The position numbers and the translations under genes are program-made. The notes under the pieces were generated by a model. The model was not told the DNA's origin. It ran no database searches and saw only the letters and a program-made list of their open reading frames with translations. A DNA stretch of 64,000 nt, from positions 1-64,000 of the forward strand of contig CAJTVM010000002.1 in assembly GCA_910579595.1 (NCBI GenBank), in the 5' to 3' direction. Shown here piece after piece: positions 26,100 to 35,153 of this stretch. The DNA is from an uncultured Oscillospiraceae bacterium (GTDB taxonomy: Bacteria; Bacillota; Clostridia; Oscillospirales; Oscillospiraceae). Positions within the stretch are counted from its first letter, which is position 1. Each line of letters begins with the position of its first letter.

Positions 26100-27170
26100 T
26101 TGCCCGAGGGAAATAAAACAGAAAAAGCAACGCCAAAAAAGCGACGGGACGAACGAAAAAAAGGCAACGTTTTCATGAGCCGGGATGCGGTGGCGGTGGC
26201 CAGCCTGCTGGGCACCTTTGGCGCGCTGTGGCTGCTGACCAGCTCCTTTGCCAACGAGATGGCCAAGTTCATGATGCTGTGCCTGACCACCATGGGGGAG
26301 GAATCCCGGGAGGTGGGCAGCGTGTCCGGTGAGCTGGCAGTCCAGGGGATAGTGACCATGGGCAAGACCGTGGGGCCGCTGGTGGCGGTGGCGATTTTAT
26401 GCGCTGTGGCGGCCACCTTTGCCCAGACCCGTTTTCTGGTGAGCACCGAGTCCCTTCGTCCTAAGTTCAGCCGTCTCAGTCCCCTGCAAGGTATCAAGCG
26501 GCTGTTTTCCCTGAAAAGCGTCATTGAGACGCTGAAGAATCTGATCAAAATCGTCATCCTGCTGGCAATCATTTTTTTGAGCATCCGGGATATGTTCCTG
26601 GAAAGCTCCAACTACCTGTACACGGATCTGTCCGCCGCAGTGGTCCACCTGGTGGAGGTGGCGTGGGCCATGGTGATTCGAATCTGCATCGCCTTTGTGG
26701 CGGTGGCCGCCATGGACTTTTTCTACCAGTGGTGGGATTACGAGCGGCAGATGAAAATGACCAAGCAGGAAGTAAAGGAAGAATATAAACAGATGGAAGG
26801 CGACCCCCAGGTGAAGGGGAAGATCAAGGAGATCCAGCGCCGCCGGGCCCAGCAGCGCATGATGCAGCAGGTGCCCGGGGCGGATGTGGTCATCCGTAAC
26901 CCGACCCACTTCGCCGTGGCCCTCCGGTACAAGCCGGAAGAGGATGACGCCCCCATCGTGCTGGCCAAGGGCCAGGATAACGTGGCCATGAAGATCGTAG
27001 AGATCGCTGAACAGCACAAGGTGGCAGTGATTGAGAACGTCCCGCTGGCCCGGGCGCTGTACGCCGAGGCGGAGCTAAACCAGTTCATCCCACCCAGCCT
27101 GTATGAAGCGGTGGCGGAGGTGTTGGTGTACATTTTCAAGCTGAACGACAGGAAGCAGATCGTGAAGTAG
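26100..27170 (+). CDS. flhB: Export switch protein FlhB
   Basis: The 356-residue protein has the basic N-terminus EKATPKKRRDERKKGNVFMSRD, four membrane helices, and a cytoplasmic domain with the autocleavage site N267-P-T-H (VIRNPTHFAVALRY). FlhB sets the export order of rod/hook versus filament substrates. It starts with TTG at 26100 after a G-rich ribosome-binding region. The length and all motifs are normal. Confidence 0.95.
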   Translation: MPEGNKTEKATPKKRRDERKKGNVFMSRDAVAVASLLGTFGALWLLTSSFANEMAKFMMLCLTTMGEESREVGSVSGELAVQGIVTMGKTVGPLVAVAILCAVAATFAQTRFLVSTESLRPKFSRLSPLQGIKRLFSLKSVIETLKNLIKIVILLAIIFLSIRDMFLESSNYLYTDLSAAVVHLVEVAWAMVIRICIAFVAVAAMDFFYQWWDYERQMKMTKQEVKEEYKQMEGDPQVKGKIKEIQRRRAQQRMMQQVPGADVVIRNPTHFAVALRYKPEEDDAPIVLAKGQDNVAMKIVEIAEQHKVAVIENVPLARALYAEAELNQFIPPSLYEAVAEVLVYIFKLNDRKQIVK

Positions 27171-27225
27171 CAAAGCCCCGCACAGCCGTCTTTCAGGCTT
27201 TGCTCCGACGAGGAGGTGACCACCC

Positions 27226-29331
27226 ATGCTGAAGCGCATTACCAACAATGCAATATCCCTGTTTGTGGTGGTCGTGGTCATGTTCCTGTTCATCCCGTTG
27301 AACCCCGCCATCCTGGACATCCTGCTGGTGATCAACATCGGGCTGTCCGTCATGATCCTGATGATCACCATGAACATCTCGGAGGCACTGGATTTCTCCA
27401 TTTTTCCATCCCTGCTGCTCATTACCACCCTGTTCCGGCTGGGCATGAACGTGTCCAGTACCCGGATGATCCTCACCACCGGCGACCCCGGCGTGGTCAT
27501 CCGCAACTTCGGACAGCTTATCACCCAGGGTGATATTGTAGTCGGTTTCGTCATCTTCTTCATCATCGTGCTGGTGCAGCTCATTGTCATCACCAAGGGT
27601 GCGGAGCGCGTGTCCGAGGTTGCCGCCCGGTTCACCCTGGACGCCATGCCCGGCAAGCAGATGGCCATTGACGCCGATTTGTCCTCCGGCCTGATCGACG
27701 AACAGGCCGCCCGGATCCGCCGGGAGAAGATCCAAAAGGAAGCCGACTTCTACGGCGCCATGGACGGCGCCACCAAGATCGTCAAGGGCGACTCCACCAT
27801 GTCCATCATCATCACGGTGATCAACCTGGTGGGTGGCCTGCTCATCGGTATGATGAGCAGGGGGATGAGTGCGGGCGAGGCGATGAGTGAGATCTGCATC
27901 CTCACCATCGGCGACGGCCTGGTGTCCCAGATCCCGTCCCTGATGATCTCCACCGCAACCGGCATGATCGTTACCCGTTCCGTGTCCGACGGCAGCCTGA
28001 ACACGGATGTTACCGCCCAGTTCCTGGCCCAGCCCCGGGCCATCCTGACCACCGGCGTCATCCTGGCCATTCTGGCCGTGATCCCCGGCACGCCTACCGT
28101 CCCGCTGATGATCGGCGGTGTGGCCCTGATTGCCGGCGGCTACTTCCTGATGCGTCAGATGGCTGCGGCTGCCCAGGCGGAGACTGCGGCGGCCCAGGCC
28201 CCCGAGGAAGCCCCGGAGCTGGCCGCGCCCAGCGAAAACGACTACTACCGGGATATCAATAATGTTTACACCCTGCTGTCGGTGGAGCCGGTGGAGATGG
28301 AATTTGGCTACAGCCTGATCCCCATGGTGGACGAACGCCACGGCGGCAAGCTCACCAGCCGAATCGTCATCTTCCGGCGGCAGTACGCCCAGGATATGGG
28401 CTTCGTCATCCCCGCCATCCGCCTCCACGACTCGTCATCCCTGGGCACCAACCAGTACGCTATCCGTGTCAAGGGCGAGGTGGTGGCCGAGGGCGAGATC
28501 CTGGTGGACTACTATTTAGCGCTTGAGCCGCCCAATCCGCTGGGGGAGATCGACGGCATCGAAACCATCGAGCCGGCCTACGGCATCCCATCCCGGTGGA
28601 TTCTGCCGGAGAACAAGGAGATGGCGGAGATCTACGGCTACAACGTCATCGACCCCCTGTCCGTCATGCTGACCCATTTGGCGGAGACGGTGAAAAAGCA
28701 CGCTTACGAGTTGCTGGATCGGGCGGAAACCATCCGCCTGGTGGAAAATCTGAAGCAGTCCGCCCCGGAGCTTGTGGAGGAGGCGGTGCCGGGGATCGTC
28801 CCCTACGCAAAACTGGAAAAGCTGCTGCGCAGCCTGCTCCAGGAGGGGGTGCCAATCAAGGATCTGGCTACCATTGTGGAGACCGCCGCAGATTCCTTCT
28901 CCCAGGGCAGGGATTTGGACATGACCATTGAGCAGGTACGCGGCGCGTTGGCTCGTACCATCACGAGGCGCTTCTGCGAGGATGGGCAGCTCCGGGTCAT
29001 CACCTTGGACGCCGAGGTGGAGAAGCGGATTATCTCCTCCCTCACCCGCAACGAGCAGGGCGTGTACTTGGCCATGGGCCCCGAGCTGATGCAAACCATT
29101 ATCTCCCAGCTCGCCGAGCACCTGAAGAAGTTCGGCGACCTGTCCCAGACGCCGGTAATCTTGGTCAGCCAGGTGATTCGAGGCTATTTCAGCAAGATGA
29201 TCAGCCAGTTCTATCCCAATGTTTACGTGCTGTCCTTTAATGAGATCACCAACAGCGTACAGATCCAGGCCCTCGGCAACATCACCACCGAGTCGCCCCT
29301 GATGGCCCAGAGAAGGGCGGTGGGCTCATGA
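27226..29331 (+). CDS. flhA: Export apparatus protein FlhA
   Basis: The 701-residue protein has the eight-helix membrane part (ILDILLVINIGLSVMILMITM, FPSLLLITTLFRLGMNVSSTR), the conserved FHIPEP-like loop region (RFTLDAMPGKQMAIDADLSSGLI) and a cytoplasmic domain that docks chaperone-substrate complexes. CGAGGAGGTGACC precedes the ATG. Its stop overlaps the start of the sigma factor gene. In most Firmicutes flhF and flhG come next; here they do not. Confidence 0.96.
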   Translation: MLKRITNNAISLFVVVVVMFLFIPLNPAILDILLVINIGLSVMILMITMNISEALDFSIFPSLLLITTLFRLGMNVSSTRMILTTGDPGVVIRNFGQLITQGDIVVGFVIFFIIVLVQLIVITKGAERVSEVAARFTLDAMPGKQMAIDADLSSGLIDEQAARIRREKIQKEADFYGAMDGATKIVKGDSTMSIIITVINLVGGLLIGMMSRGMSAGEAMSEICILTIGDGLVSQIPSLMISTATGMIVTRSVSDGSLNTDVTAQFLAQPRAILTTGVILAILAVIPGTPTVPLMIGGVALIAGGYFLMRQMAAAAQAETAAAQAPEEAPELAAPSENDYYRDINNVYTLLSVEPVEMEFGYSLIPMVDERHGGKLTSRIVIFRRQYAQDMGFVIPAIRLHDSSSLGTNQYAIRVKGEVVAEGEILVDYYLALEPPNPLGEIDGIETIEPAYGIPSRWILPENKEMAEIYGYNVIDPLSVMLTHLAETVKKHAYELLDRAETIRLVENLKQSAPELVEEAVPGIVPYAKLEKLLRSLLQEGVPIKDLATIVETAADSFSQGRDLDMTIEQVRGALARTITRRFCEDGQLRVITLDAEVEKRIISSLTRNEQGVYLAMGPELMQTIISQLAEHLKKFGDLSQTPVILVSQVIRGYFSKMISQFYPNVYVLSFNEITNSVQIQALGNITTESPLMAQRRAVGS

Positions 29332-30170
29332 GCATGGAAATGCTGGAACGGCAATACACCGAGGCCGAGATTGAGGCCATGGAAACGCCCGACCTGCTGG
29401 CCCTCTACAAGCGCACAGGGGACGAGGCGCTGAAATGGCCCCTGGTGCTGCGGTATGAGGGGCTGATCAAAAGCGCCGCCCTGCAAATCCGGGGTGTATA
29501 CAGCAGCTTTGCCCAGGTGGACGACATCGTCAGCGAGGGCATCCTCACCCTGCTCAGTTCCATCGACAAGTTCGACCCGGAGAAGGGCATCAAGTTCGAG
29601 ACCTATGTGGCCAAACGTATCCGGGGCATGGTCATCGACCTGGCCCGGAAGCAGGATTGGCTGCCGCGGAACATCCGGCAGCGGGCCAAGGAGATCGATG
29701 CTGCGGTGTCCACCCTGGCCAACGAGCTGGGCCGGTTCCCTACGGATCAGGAGGTGGCCCAGCAGCTGGGCATTCCCACTGACAAGTACCAGAAGGAAGC
29801 GGCCCGGGTGGCGCTGTCCAATACCCTGTCCCTGGACGCGCTGATGGATGCCCGGGATATGGAGGGCTACCACTTTGAGGTATCCGATCAGGATCCCAAG
29901 CTCCAGCCGGAGCTGGTGCTGGAGGATCGGGAGCTGCAGGAGATGTTGGCGGGCGGAATCGCCTCCCTCCAGGAAAATGAGCAGATTGTGCTGTCCCTTT
30001 ATTATGAGAAAAACCTCCATATGAAAGAGATTGCTCAGGTGATGGGAGTGAGCGAACCGCGCATCTCCCAGATCCACTCCCGCGCCATCCAGAAGCTGCG
30101 GGAGCATATGGGCTCCTATATGAACAGCGAAGCCCCAGCAAAAACCTCTAAAAAGCGGAAGAAGGCGTGA
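29328..30170 (+). CDS. sigD: Flagellar sigma factor FliA/SigD family
   Basis: The 280-residue sigma-70 family protein has region 2 (VDDIVSEGILTLLSSIDKFDP, FETYVAKRIRGMVIDLARK), region 3 (LGRFPTDQEVAQQLGI) and region 4 (LHMKEIAQVMGVSEPRISQIHSRAIQKLRE). It is of the FliA/WhiG type that drives late flagellar genes. A matching promoter is visible before fliD at 36806-36832. The gene overlaps flhA by four bases and ends in a Lys-rich tail. No flgM anti-sigma gene is in this window. Confidence 0.92.
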   Translation: MSMEMLERQYTEAEIEAMETPDLLALYKRTGDEALKWPLVLRYEGLIKSAALQIRGVYSSFAQVDDIVSEGILTLLSSIDKFDPEKGIKFETYVAKRIRGMVIDLARKQDWLPRNIRQRAKEIDAAVSTLANELGRFPTDQEVAQQLGIPTDKYQKEAARVALSNTLSLDALMDARDMEGYHFEVSDQDPKLQPELVLEDRELQEMLAGGIASLQENEQIVLSLYYEKNLHMKEIAQVMGVSEPRISQIHSRAIQKLREHMGSYMNSEAPAKTSKKRKKA

Positions 30171-30174
30171 TAGT

Positions 30175-30924
30175 ATGTTCAAAGGCTTTTACAACCTCAC
30201 CTCTGGAATGCTTACCCAGCAGCGGCACCTGAACGTGGTGGGCAACAACATGGTGAATGTTTCCACCGCGGGTTTCAAGGAGAGCCGGTACACCGCCACT
30301 ACTTTTGACGATGTGATGTACGCACGGGTGGGCAACAAGGAGAAAATTTATACTGATATCGGCCGGCAGAGCTACATCCGGGCCAATAGTGAGATCTACG
30401 TCAATCATGAGCAGGGGATACCCGAGCCTACCAACATCCCCTTGGATTTCGCCATCATGGGGGAGGGCTTCTTTGCCATCCAGGACGAGGAGGGCAACAC
30501 CACCTATACCCGGGCGGGCAGCTTCTCCCTGGACGAGGAGGGCTATTTGTGCTTCCCCGGCCGGGGCTACGTGATGGATCCTCAGGGTCAGCGCATCCTG
30601 CTCCAGACCGACAAGATCACCGCCGATGCCCAGGGGAACATCCTCAACGAGGACGGCGGCTTCCTGGGGCAGGTGGGGGTGTACACCTTTGACGACACCG
30701 CCGAGCTGGAGCATGACGGCAACGGCTTTTTTACCGGCGATGGGGCGGAGGCGGCGGAAAACCCCAGCCTGCTGTGGAAGTATGTGGAGCGCTCCAACGT
30801 GGAGCTGATCCGGCAGATGACCGACATGATCACCTGCCAGCGGGCGCTGCAGAGCTGCGCGTCGGTGACCAAAATGTACGACGAGGTTATGGGACACGCC
30901 GCCAGCGACGTGGGCCGGCTGTGA
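30175..30924 (+). CDS. flgF: Flagellar basal-body rod protein, FlgF-like
   Basis: The 249-residue protein has the axial-protein N-terminus (MLTQQRHLNVVGNNMVNVSTAGFKESR), the DFAIMGEGFFAIQ core and the C-terminal VERSNVELIRQMTDMITCQRALQSC heptads. It is one of two tandem distal-rod paralogues (B. subtilis FlhO/FlhP type). Which is FlgF and which FlgG is assigned by order only. GAAGG lies just before the ATG; the sigma factor stop is 4 bp upstream. Confidence 0.88.
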   Translation: MFKGFYNLTSGMLTQQRHLNVVGNNMVNVSTAGFKESRYTATTFDDVMYARVGNKEKIYTDIGRQSYIRANSEIYVNHEQGIPEPTNIPLDFAIMGEGFFAIQDEEGNTTYTRAGSFSLDEEGYLCFPGRGYVMDPQGQRILLQTDKITADAQGNILNEDGGFLGQVGVYTFDDTAELEHDGNGFFTGDGAEAAENPSLLWKYVERSNVELIRQMTDMITCQRALQSCASVTKMYDEVMGHAASDVGRL

Positions 30925-30938
30925 TGAGGTGAGGTAGT

Positions 30939-31697
30939 ATGAATCAATCCTTCTATATCGGCGCGGTGGGCGCACAGCAGCAGCTTTACCACCTGAATGT
31001 CCACGGCGACAACATCGCCAATGTGAACACCTACGGCTTTAAAGCCGACAAGAGCTATTTCTCCGCCCTGATGTACCAGAACCACCGTGGCGCGCTGAAT
31101 GGCGAGGCCAATACCCAGCTGCCCATGGGTGTGGGCACCAAAATGCTCATGACTTCCACCGACTATTCCCAAGGCGGTCCGGCGGACACCGGGCGGCTGC
31201 TGGACTACTACATCGAGGGGGAAGGCTTCTTTGGGCTGGTGGATCTCGCCACTGGGGACGTGTCCTTCACCCGCAATGGCGCGTTTATGATGTCCTCCCT
31301 GGAGCGGGCCAACGGTATGGTGGACGAGAATGGCCAGCCGGTGATGGAGCAGGTATTTTACCTGGGGGACGGCGCTGGGCGCTTTGTGCTCAGCAAGGAC
31401 GGCGGGATGATCGAGATTGAAAATCCCGAGGACGATCTGCCCGTGGGTATTTTCGACTTTGCCAACTACGACGGTATGACCCAGCTGGACGAGACCCGCT
31501 ACGCCCCCATTGACAAGAACGGCAACCTCTGGTACGGCACTGGGAAGTTGGTCAGAGGATATCTGGAGCGCTCCAACGCCGACTTGGGCGAGGAGCTGAC
31601 CAAGGTCATCGAGGCCCAGCGAGCCTATGGCGCGGCGCTGAAAATGGTGATCACCTCCGATGAGATTGAGAGCACCATTAACAATCTGCGCACTTAA
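30939..31697 (+). CDS. flgG: Flagellar basal-body rod protein, FlgG-like
   Basis: The 252-residue protein shows LNVHGDNIANVNTYGFKADK at the N-terminus, IEGEGFFGLVD in the core, and YLERSNADLGEELTKVIEAQRAYGAALKMV at the C-terminus. It is the second distal-rod paralogue. The start is preceded by GGTGAGGTAGT. A 14-bp gap separates it from cheC, marking the change from structural to chemotaxis genes. Confidence 0.88.
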   Translation: MNQSFYIGAVGAQQQLYHLNVHGDNIANVNTYGFKADKSYFSALMYQNHRGALNGEANTQLPMGVGTKMLMTSTDYSQGGPADTGRLLDYYIEGEGFFGLVDLATGDVSFTRNGAFMMSSLERANGMVDENGQPVMEQVFYLGDGAGRFVLSKDGGMIEIENPEDDLPVGIFDFANYDGMTQLDETRYAPIDKNGNLWYGTGKLVRGYLERSNADLGEELTKVIEAQRAYGAALKMVITSDEIESTINNLRT

Positions 31698-31711
31698 CAG
31701 GAGGGAATGGA

Positions 31712-32338
31712 ATGGCAATTAAAAACTATAACGAGCTGAGTTCTCTGGAGCTGGACACGCTGCGGGAGATCGGCAGTATGGGCACCGGAAACGCGGCTAC
31801 CGCCCTGTCCCAGATGTTACAGCGAGAGGTGCGCATCACCCTGCCCGAGGTGCGCATCATGGGCTACAACGAGGCTATTGAGTGGATCGGCGGGCCGGAG
31901 GAGATCACCGCTGGTGTGCTGGTAAAGATGGGCGGGCAGATCAACGGCATCATGCTTTCCTGCCAGCAGCTGGATTTCGTCAACCTTGTACTGGAAAGCG
32001 TGCTGGGCGCGGGAATTTCCGACTACGCACAGCTGGCGGATCTGGAAAACTCCTGCCTGATCGAAGTAGGCAACATTATGATATCCACCTTTATCAACGC
32101 GCTGAGCGGCTTAGCCGGACTGGATGTCACACTGACGGTGCCCGCGTTTACCGTGGATATGCAAGGGGCCATCCTGGCCGTGCCCATGGCGGAGTACGGC
32201 GGGCAGTCCGACTATATTATGACCATCGGAGGCAACTTTGTGTGCGAGAATAAGCAGGTTCCCTGCCGCCTGCTGATGTCGCCGGATCTCCGGTCTTTGA
32301 ATGCTCTTTTGAGGAAGCTGGGCGTAAGTGATGAGTAA
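31712..32338 (+). CDS. cheC: CheY-P phosphatase CheC, first active-site Asn replaced
   Basis: The 208-residue protein is a CheC with two pseudo-symmetric phosphatase helices. The second site is intact (S114..E118..N121 in SCLIEVGN). The first reads D15..E19..S22 (DTLREIGSMG), so the asparagine normally needed for CheY-P hydrolysis is serine. It is expected to work with CheD, whose gene overlaps by eight bases, in receptor adaptation. AGGAGGGAATGG covers the ribosome-binding site. Confidence 0.92.
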   Translation: MAIKNYNELSSLELDTLREIGSMGTGNAATALSQMLQREVRITLPEVRIMGYNEAIEWIGGPEEITAGVLVKMGGQINGIMLSCQQLDFVNLVLESVLGAGISDYAQLADLENSCLIEVGNIMISTFINALSGLAGLDVTLTVPAFTVDMQGAILAVPMAEYGGQSDYIMTIGGNFVCENKQVPCRLLMSPDLRSLNALLRKLGVSDE

Positions 32339-32813
32339 TGGCAAAATCACCATCGGAATCGCTGATATGAAGCTTGCCAAAGGGGAGGGAATGTTGATCA
32401 CGTACGCGTTGGGTTCGTGCATTGGAATCTGCCTGCATGACCCGATGCTCAAGCTAGGTGCGCTGGTGCACATTATGCTGCCGATCAACATGGAAGCAGG
32501 CCGAACCAACGTTATGAAGTACGCAGATACAGGAATCAAGGAAACGCTGAAGCAGATGGAGGCCATGGGGGCCCGCCGGACACGGATTACCGCCAAGATT
32601 GCCGGCGGCGCTAAGATGTTCGAGACGGGCAGCGCGTCCCTGGGCAACATCGGCCAGCGCAATATCGAGAGTGTCCACATGAACCTGAAGAAGGAAGGCA
32701 TCCGGCTGCTGAAGGAGGACGTGGGAGGCACCGTGGCCCGCACCCTGCTTTTTGATGTAAACAGCGGCTTGGGCTGTGTGCGCAGCTACGGGCGTCCGGA
32801 GCTTATCATTTGA
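32331..32813 (+). CDS. cheD: Chemoreceptor glutamine deamidase CheD
   Basis: This 160-residue protein has the catalytic Thr-Cys-His set at T24, C30 and H47 (ITYALGSCIGICLHD, GALVHIMLP), with the spacing known for the T. maritima enzyme. It deamidates glutamines on chemoreceptors and is regulated by CheC. The ATG at 32331 overlaps the cheC stop. A receptor (42692-44485) is in the same window. Confidence 0.94.
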   Translation: MSNGKITIGIADMKLAKGEGMLITYALGSCIGICLHDPMLKLGALVHIMLPINMEAGRTNVMKYADTGIKETLKQMEAMGARRTRITAKIAGGAKMFETGSASLGNIGQRNIESVHMNLKKEGIRLLKEDVGGTVARTLLFDVNSGLGCVRSYGRPELII

Positions 32814-32844
32814 CAGAGCAAGAATGAAGGGAGAGTCGGAAAAG

Positions 32845-33780
32845 ATGGAAGACAACAAGCATGGCATTCTGCTGGAGTCTGGGACAAATGAGATCGAAGT
32901 GATGAAATTCACCATCGGGGGCAATCTGTTCGGCATCAATGTGGCCAAGGTCAAGGAGATCATGATCTCCGCGCCGGTGAAGCCCATGCCCCACGCGCAC
33001 CCGTCGGTGGAGGGCATCTTCAAGCCCCGCGACATGGTGATCACCGTGGTGGATCTGCCCCAGTACTTGGGTGCGGAAAGCCCCAAGGGCGAGAAAGATA
33101 TCTTTATCATTACCAATTTCAACAAAATGTACATTGCCTTCCGGGTGCACGCCGTGGACCGCATCAGCCGGATCTCCTGGACGGACATCTCCAAGCCGGA
33201 TAAGACGGTGTCCGGCGGCGCGGAGAGTGTGGCCACCGGCATCGCCCAGTGCGAGGGCGAGCTGGTTACCATCCTGGACTTTGAGCGCATTGTGGCCGAG
33301 ATCGCCCCGGAGACCAGCATCCAAATCTCCGAGGTGGAGCAGATGGGGCCCCGTGACCGCAACGATAGGCCCATTTGGGTGGCGGAGGACTCCGCCCTGT
33401 TGAGCAAGATGATTGAAAATTCCCTGCGCAAGGCCAATTATGTCAATCTGCGGATGTTCCCTAACGGTCAGGAGTTGTGGGACGCGCTCAGCGTCCTGCC
33501 CGCCGATCATGAGTTGGAACAGGATGTGGCGCTGATTATCACCGATATCGAGATGCCCCAGATGGACGGCCACCGGTTGACCAAGCTGGTGAAGGAGAGC
33601 GGCAGCCGGTTTAAAGAGGTTCCCCTGGTGATCTTCTCCTCCCTGATCAGTGAGGAGATGCGCCTGAAGGGTAAGGATCTGGGTGCGGATGAGCAGCTGA
33701 CCAAGCCAGAGATCGGGCACCTGGTGGACGTGATGGATCATCTGCTGGAGCAATTCGACAGAAGGCACGGCAGAGGTTAA
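32845..33780 (+). CDS. cheV: Coupling protein with receiver domain, CheV
   Basis: The 311-residue protein has a CheW-like domain (residues about 15-165; FTIGGNLFGINVAKVKEIM, EGIFKPRDMVITVVDLPQYLG) and a C-terminal receiver domain with phosphoacceptor in IITDIEMPQMDGH and the lysine in EQLTKPEIG. CheV links receptors to CheA and takes part in adaptation. ATG 32845 has GGAGAG about 10 nt upstream; an ATG at 32824 in frame lacks a site. A plain CheW is not in the window. Confidence 0.92.
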   Translation: MEDNKHGILLESGTNEIEVMKFTIGGNLFGINVAKVKEIMISAPVKPMPHAHPSVEGIFKPRDMVITVVDLPQYLGAESPKGEKDIFIITNFNKMYIAFRVHAVDRISRISWTDISKPDKTVSGGAESVATGIAQCEGELVTILDFERIVAEIAPETSIQISEVEQMGPRDRNDRPIWVAEDSALLSKMIENSLRKANYVNLRMFPNGQELWDALSVLPADHELEQDVALIITDIEMPQMDGHRLTKLVKESGSRFKEVPLVIFSSLISEEMRLKGKDLGADEQLTKPEIGHLVDVMDHLLEQFDRRHGRG

Positions 33781-33801
33781 GTTCGGATAGGAGGCACTGC
33801 T

Positions 33802-35100
33802 ATGAGCGGCAAATACATCGTGAGGCAGCCCATCAAGGATGCGGCTGGAAACATCATCGGAAATGAGATCCTGTACCACGGCGCAAACCAGGCGTTTAGC
33901 AGCGACAGCTCTACGTCCAGCGCAGAATTTGCCGCGGCCAACACTATCTACAGCTTTCTGACCGATAACAGTCCCAAGGTGCTGAGGGGTACGTTGAACT
34001 TCATGACCTTCACCACCATGCTGCTGATGAAAAAGACCCCCCGGCTGTTCGACAAGAGCGATTTGGTGATCCAGATCGACGACGCGGTGATCATCCACCC
34101 CCTTTCCATGCACCTGGTGCAGCAGTTCGCCAAGGAGGGCTACCGCATCGCGGTGAACGAGTTCCAGTTCACGCCCCGCTACTTGGCCCTGCTGGACGGG
34201 ATCCATTTCATCAAGATCAACGCCAAGACCTCCAGCGACATCACCATCCGCAACACTGTTGAGATTGCCCACAGCATGAACATCAAGTGCATTGTCACCA
34301 ACATTGAGACGGAGAGTGTGTACAACCGGGCGATCAGCTTGGGAGCGGATGGGCTGGAGGGGCCGTATGTGGCCGATAAGCTCACCACCAAAGCCCACAG
34401 CAGCGCCTATATTCAGAGCAACTTCTTCCAGCTCATGGTGGCGGTTACCAAGGACGAGCCCAACGTGGAGGAAATTGAGCAGATGATTGCCGCGGATGCC
34501 AGCCTGTCCTATGGTCTGCTGAAAATGGTCAACTCCGCCTACTTTGCCCTGCGCTACCGGGCTACCACCATTACCCAGGCCATTATGACGCTGGGCCTGG
34601 GCCAGCTGAAGCAGTGGATTTACCTGCTCAGCGCCAGCAACGCGGAAAACGAGCAGGATCCCGGTTCGGAGGAGTTCCTCAAGCGCTCCTTCATGCGGGC
34701 TAACTTCTGCAGTGAGTTGATGAACCACGCCAAGGATATGCCTATCTCCAAGGCGGAGGCATACCTGATGGGTATGTTCTCCACCCTGAATTACCTGATT
34801 GCCGCCCCCCTGGAGGAGATTTTGGCTGAGGTGCCGGTGGCCGATGAGATCAAGGAGGCCCTGCTCCACCATACCGGCCGCTGCGGAAAGCTGTACGATC
34901 TGGTGCTCAGCTACGAGGCGGCAAACTGGGAGAAGATCACCACCCTGGCAGAGGAGCTGGGGATCCCGGACAACATGATCACCAGTATCTACTTCATCTG
35001 CATGGAGAATGTGAACACCCTTTGGGAGCAGCTCACAAATCCCTATCCCCGTCAGGGGGAACCGGAGCCGGAAGCGTCTTCCGCTGAATCTGAGCTTTAA
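33802..35100 (+). CDS. HDOD-domain protein with degenerate EAL half
   Basis: The 432-residue protein has the YuxH-like layout: an N-terminal EAL-derived domain beginning YIVRQPIKDAAGNIIGNEILYHG, where the EAL triad itself is replaced (NEILYHG), and a C-terminal HDOD domain (from about residue 220: IEQMIAADASLSYGLLKMVNSAYFALR and ITQAIMTLGLGQLKQWIYLL). The EAL part lacks the metal ligands I would expect, so it is unlikely to hydrolyse c-di-GMP but might bind it. It is the last gene of the large cluster and is followed by a strong terminator. A signalling role in motility is inferred from position. Confidence 0.85.
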   Translation: MSGKYIVRQPIKDAAGNIIGNEILYHGANQAFSSDSSTSSAEFAAANTIYSFLTDNSPKVLRGTLNFMTFTTMLLMKKTPRLFDKSDLVIQIDDAVIIHPLSMHLVQQFAKEGYRIAVNEFQFTPRYLALLDGIHFIKINAKTSSDITIRNTVEIAHSMNIKCIVTNIETESVYNRAISLGADGLEGPYVADKLTTKAHSSAYIQSNFFQLMVAVTKDEPNVEEIEQMIAADASLSYGLLKMVNSAYFALRYRATTITQAIMTLGLGQLKQWIYLLSASNAENEQDPGSEEFLKRSFMRANFCSELMNHAKDMPISKAEAYLMGMFSTLNYLIAAPLEEILAEVPVADEIKEALLHHTGRCGKLYDLVLSYEAANWEKITTLAEELGIPDNMITSIYFICMENVNTLWEQLTNPYPRQGEPEPEASSAESEL

Positions 35101-35106
35101 GCAGCA

Positions 35107-35140
35107 AACCCCCGGCAGGCGATGCCTGCCGGGGGTTTTT
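35107..35140 (+). terminator. Strong terminator closing the flagellar cluster
   Basis: A perfect 14-bp stem (35107-35120 with 35124-35137), a 3-nt loop and a T-run. The convergent ComFB-domain gene ends 14 bp further on; in the reverse direction the T-run is only three bases. Confidence 0.93.
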
Positions 35141-35153
35141 GGATTGGTGGGGT

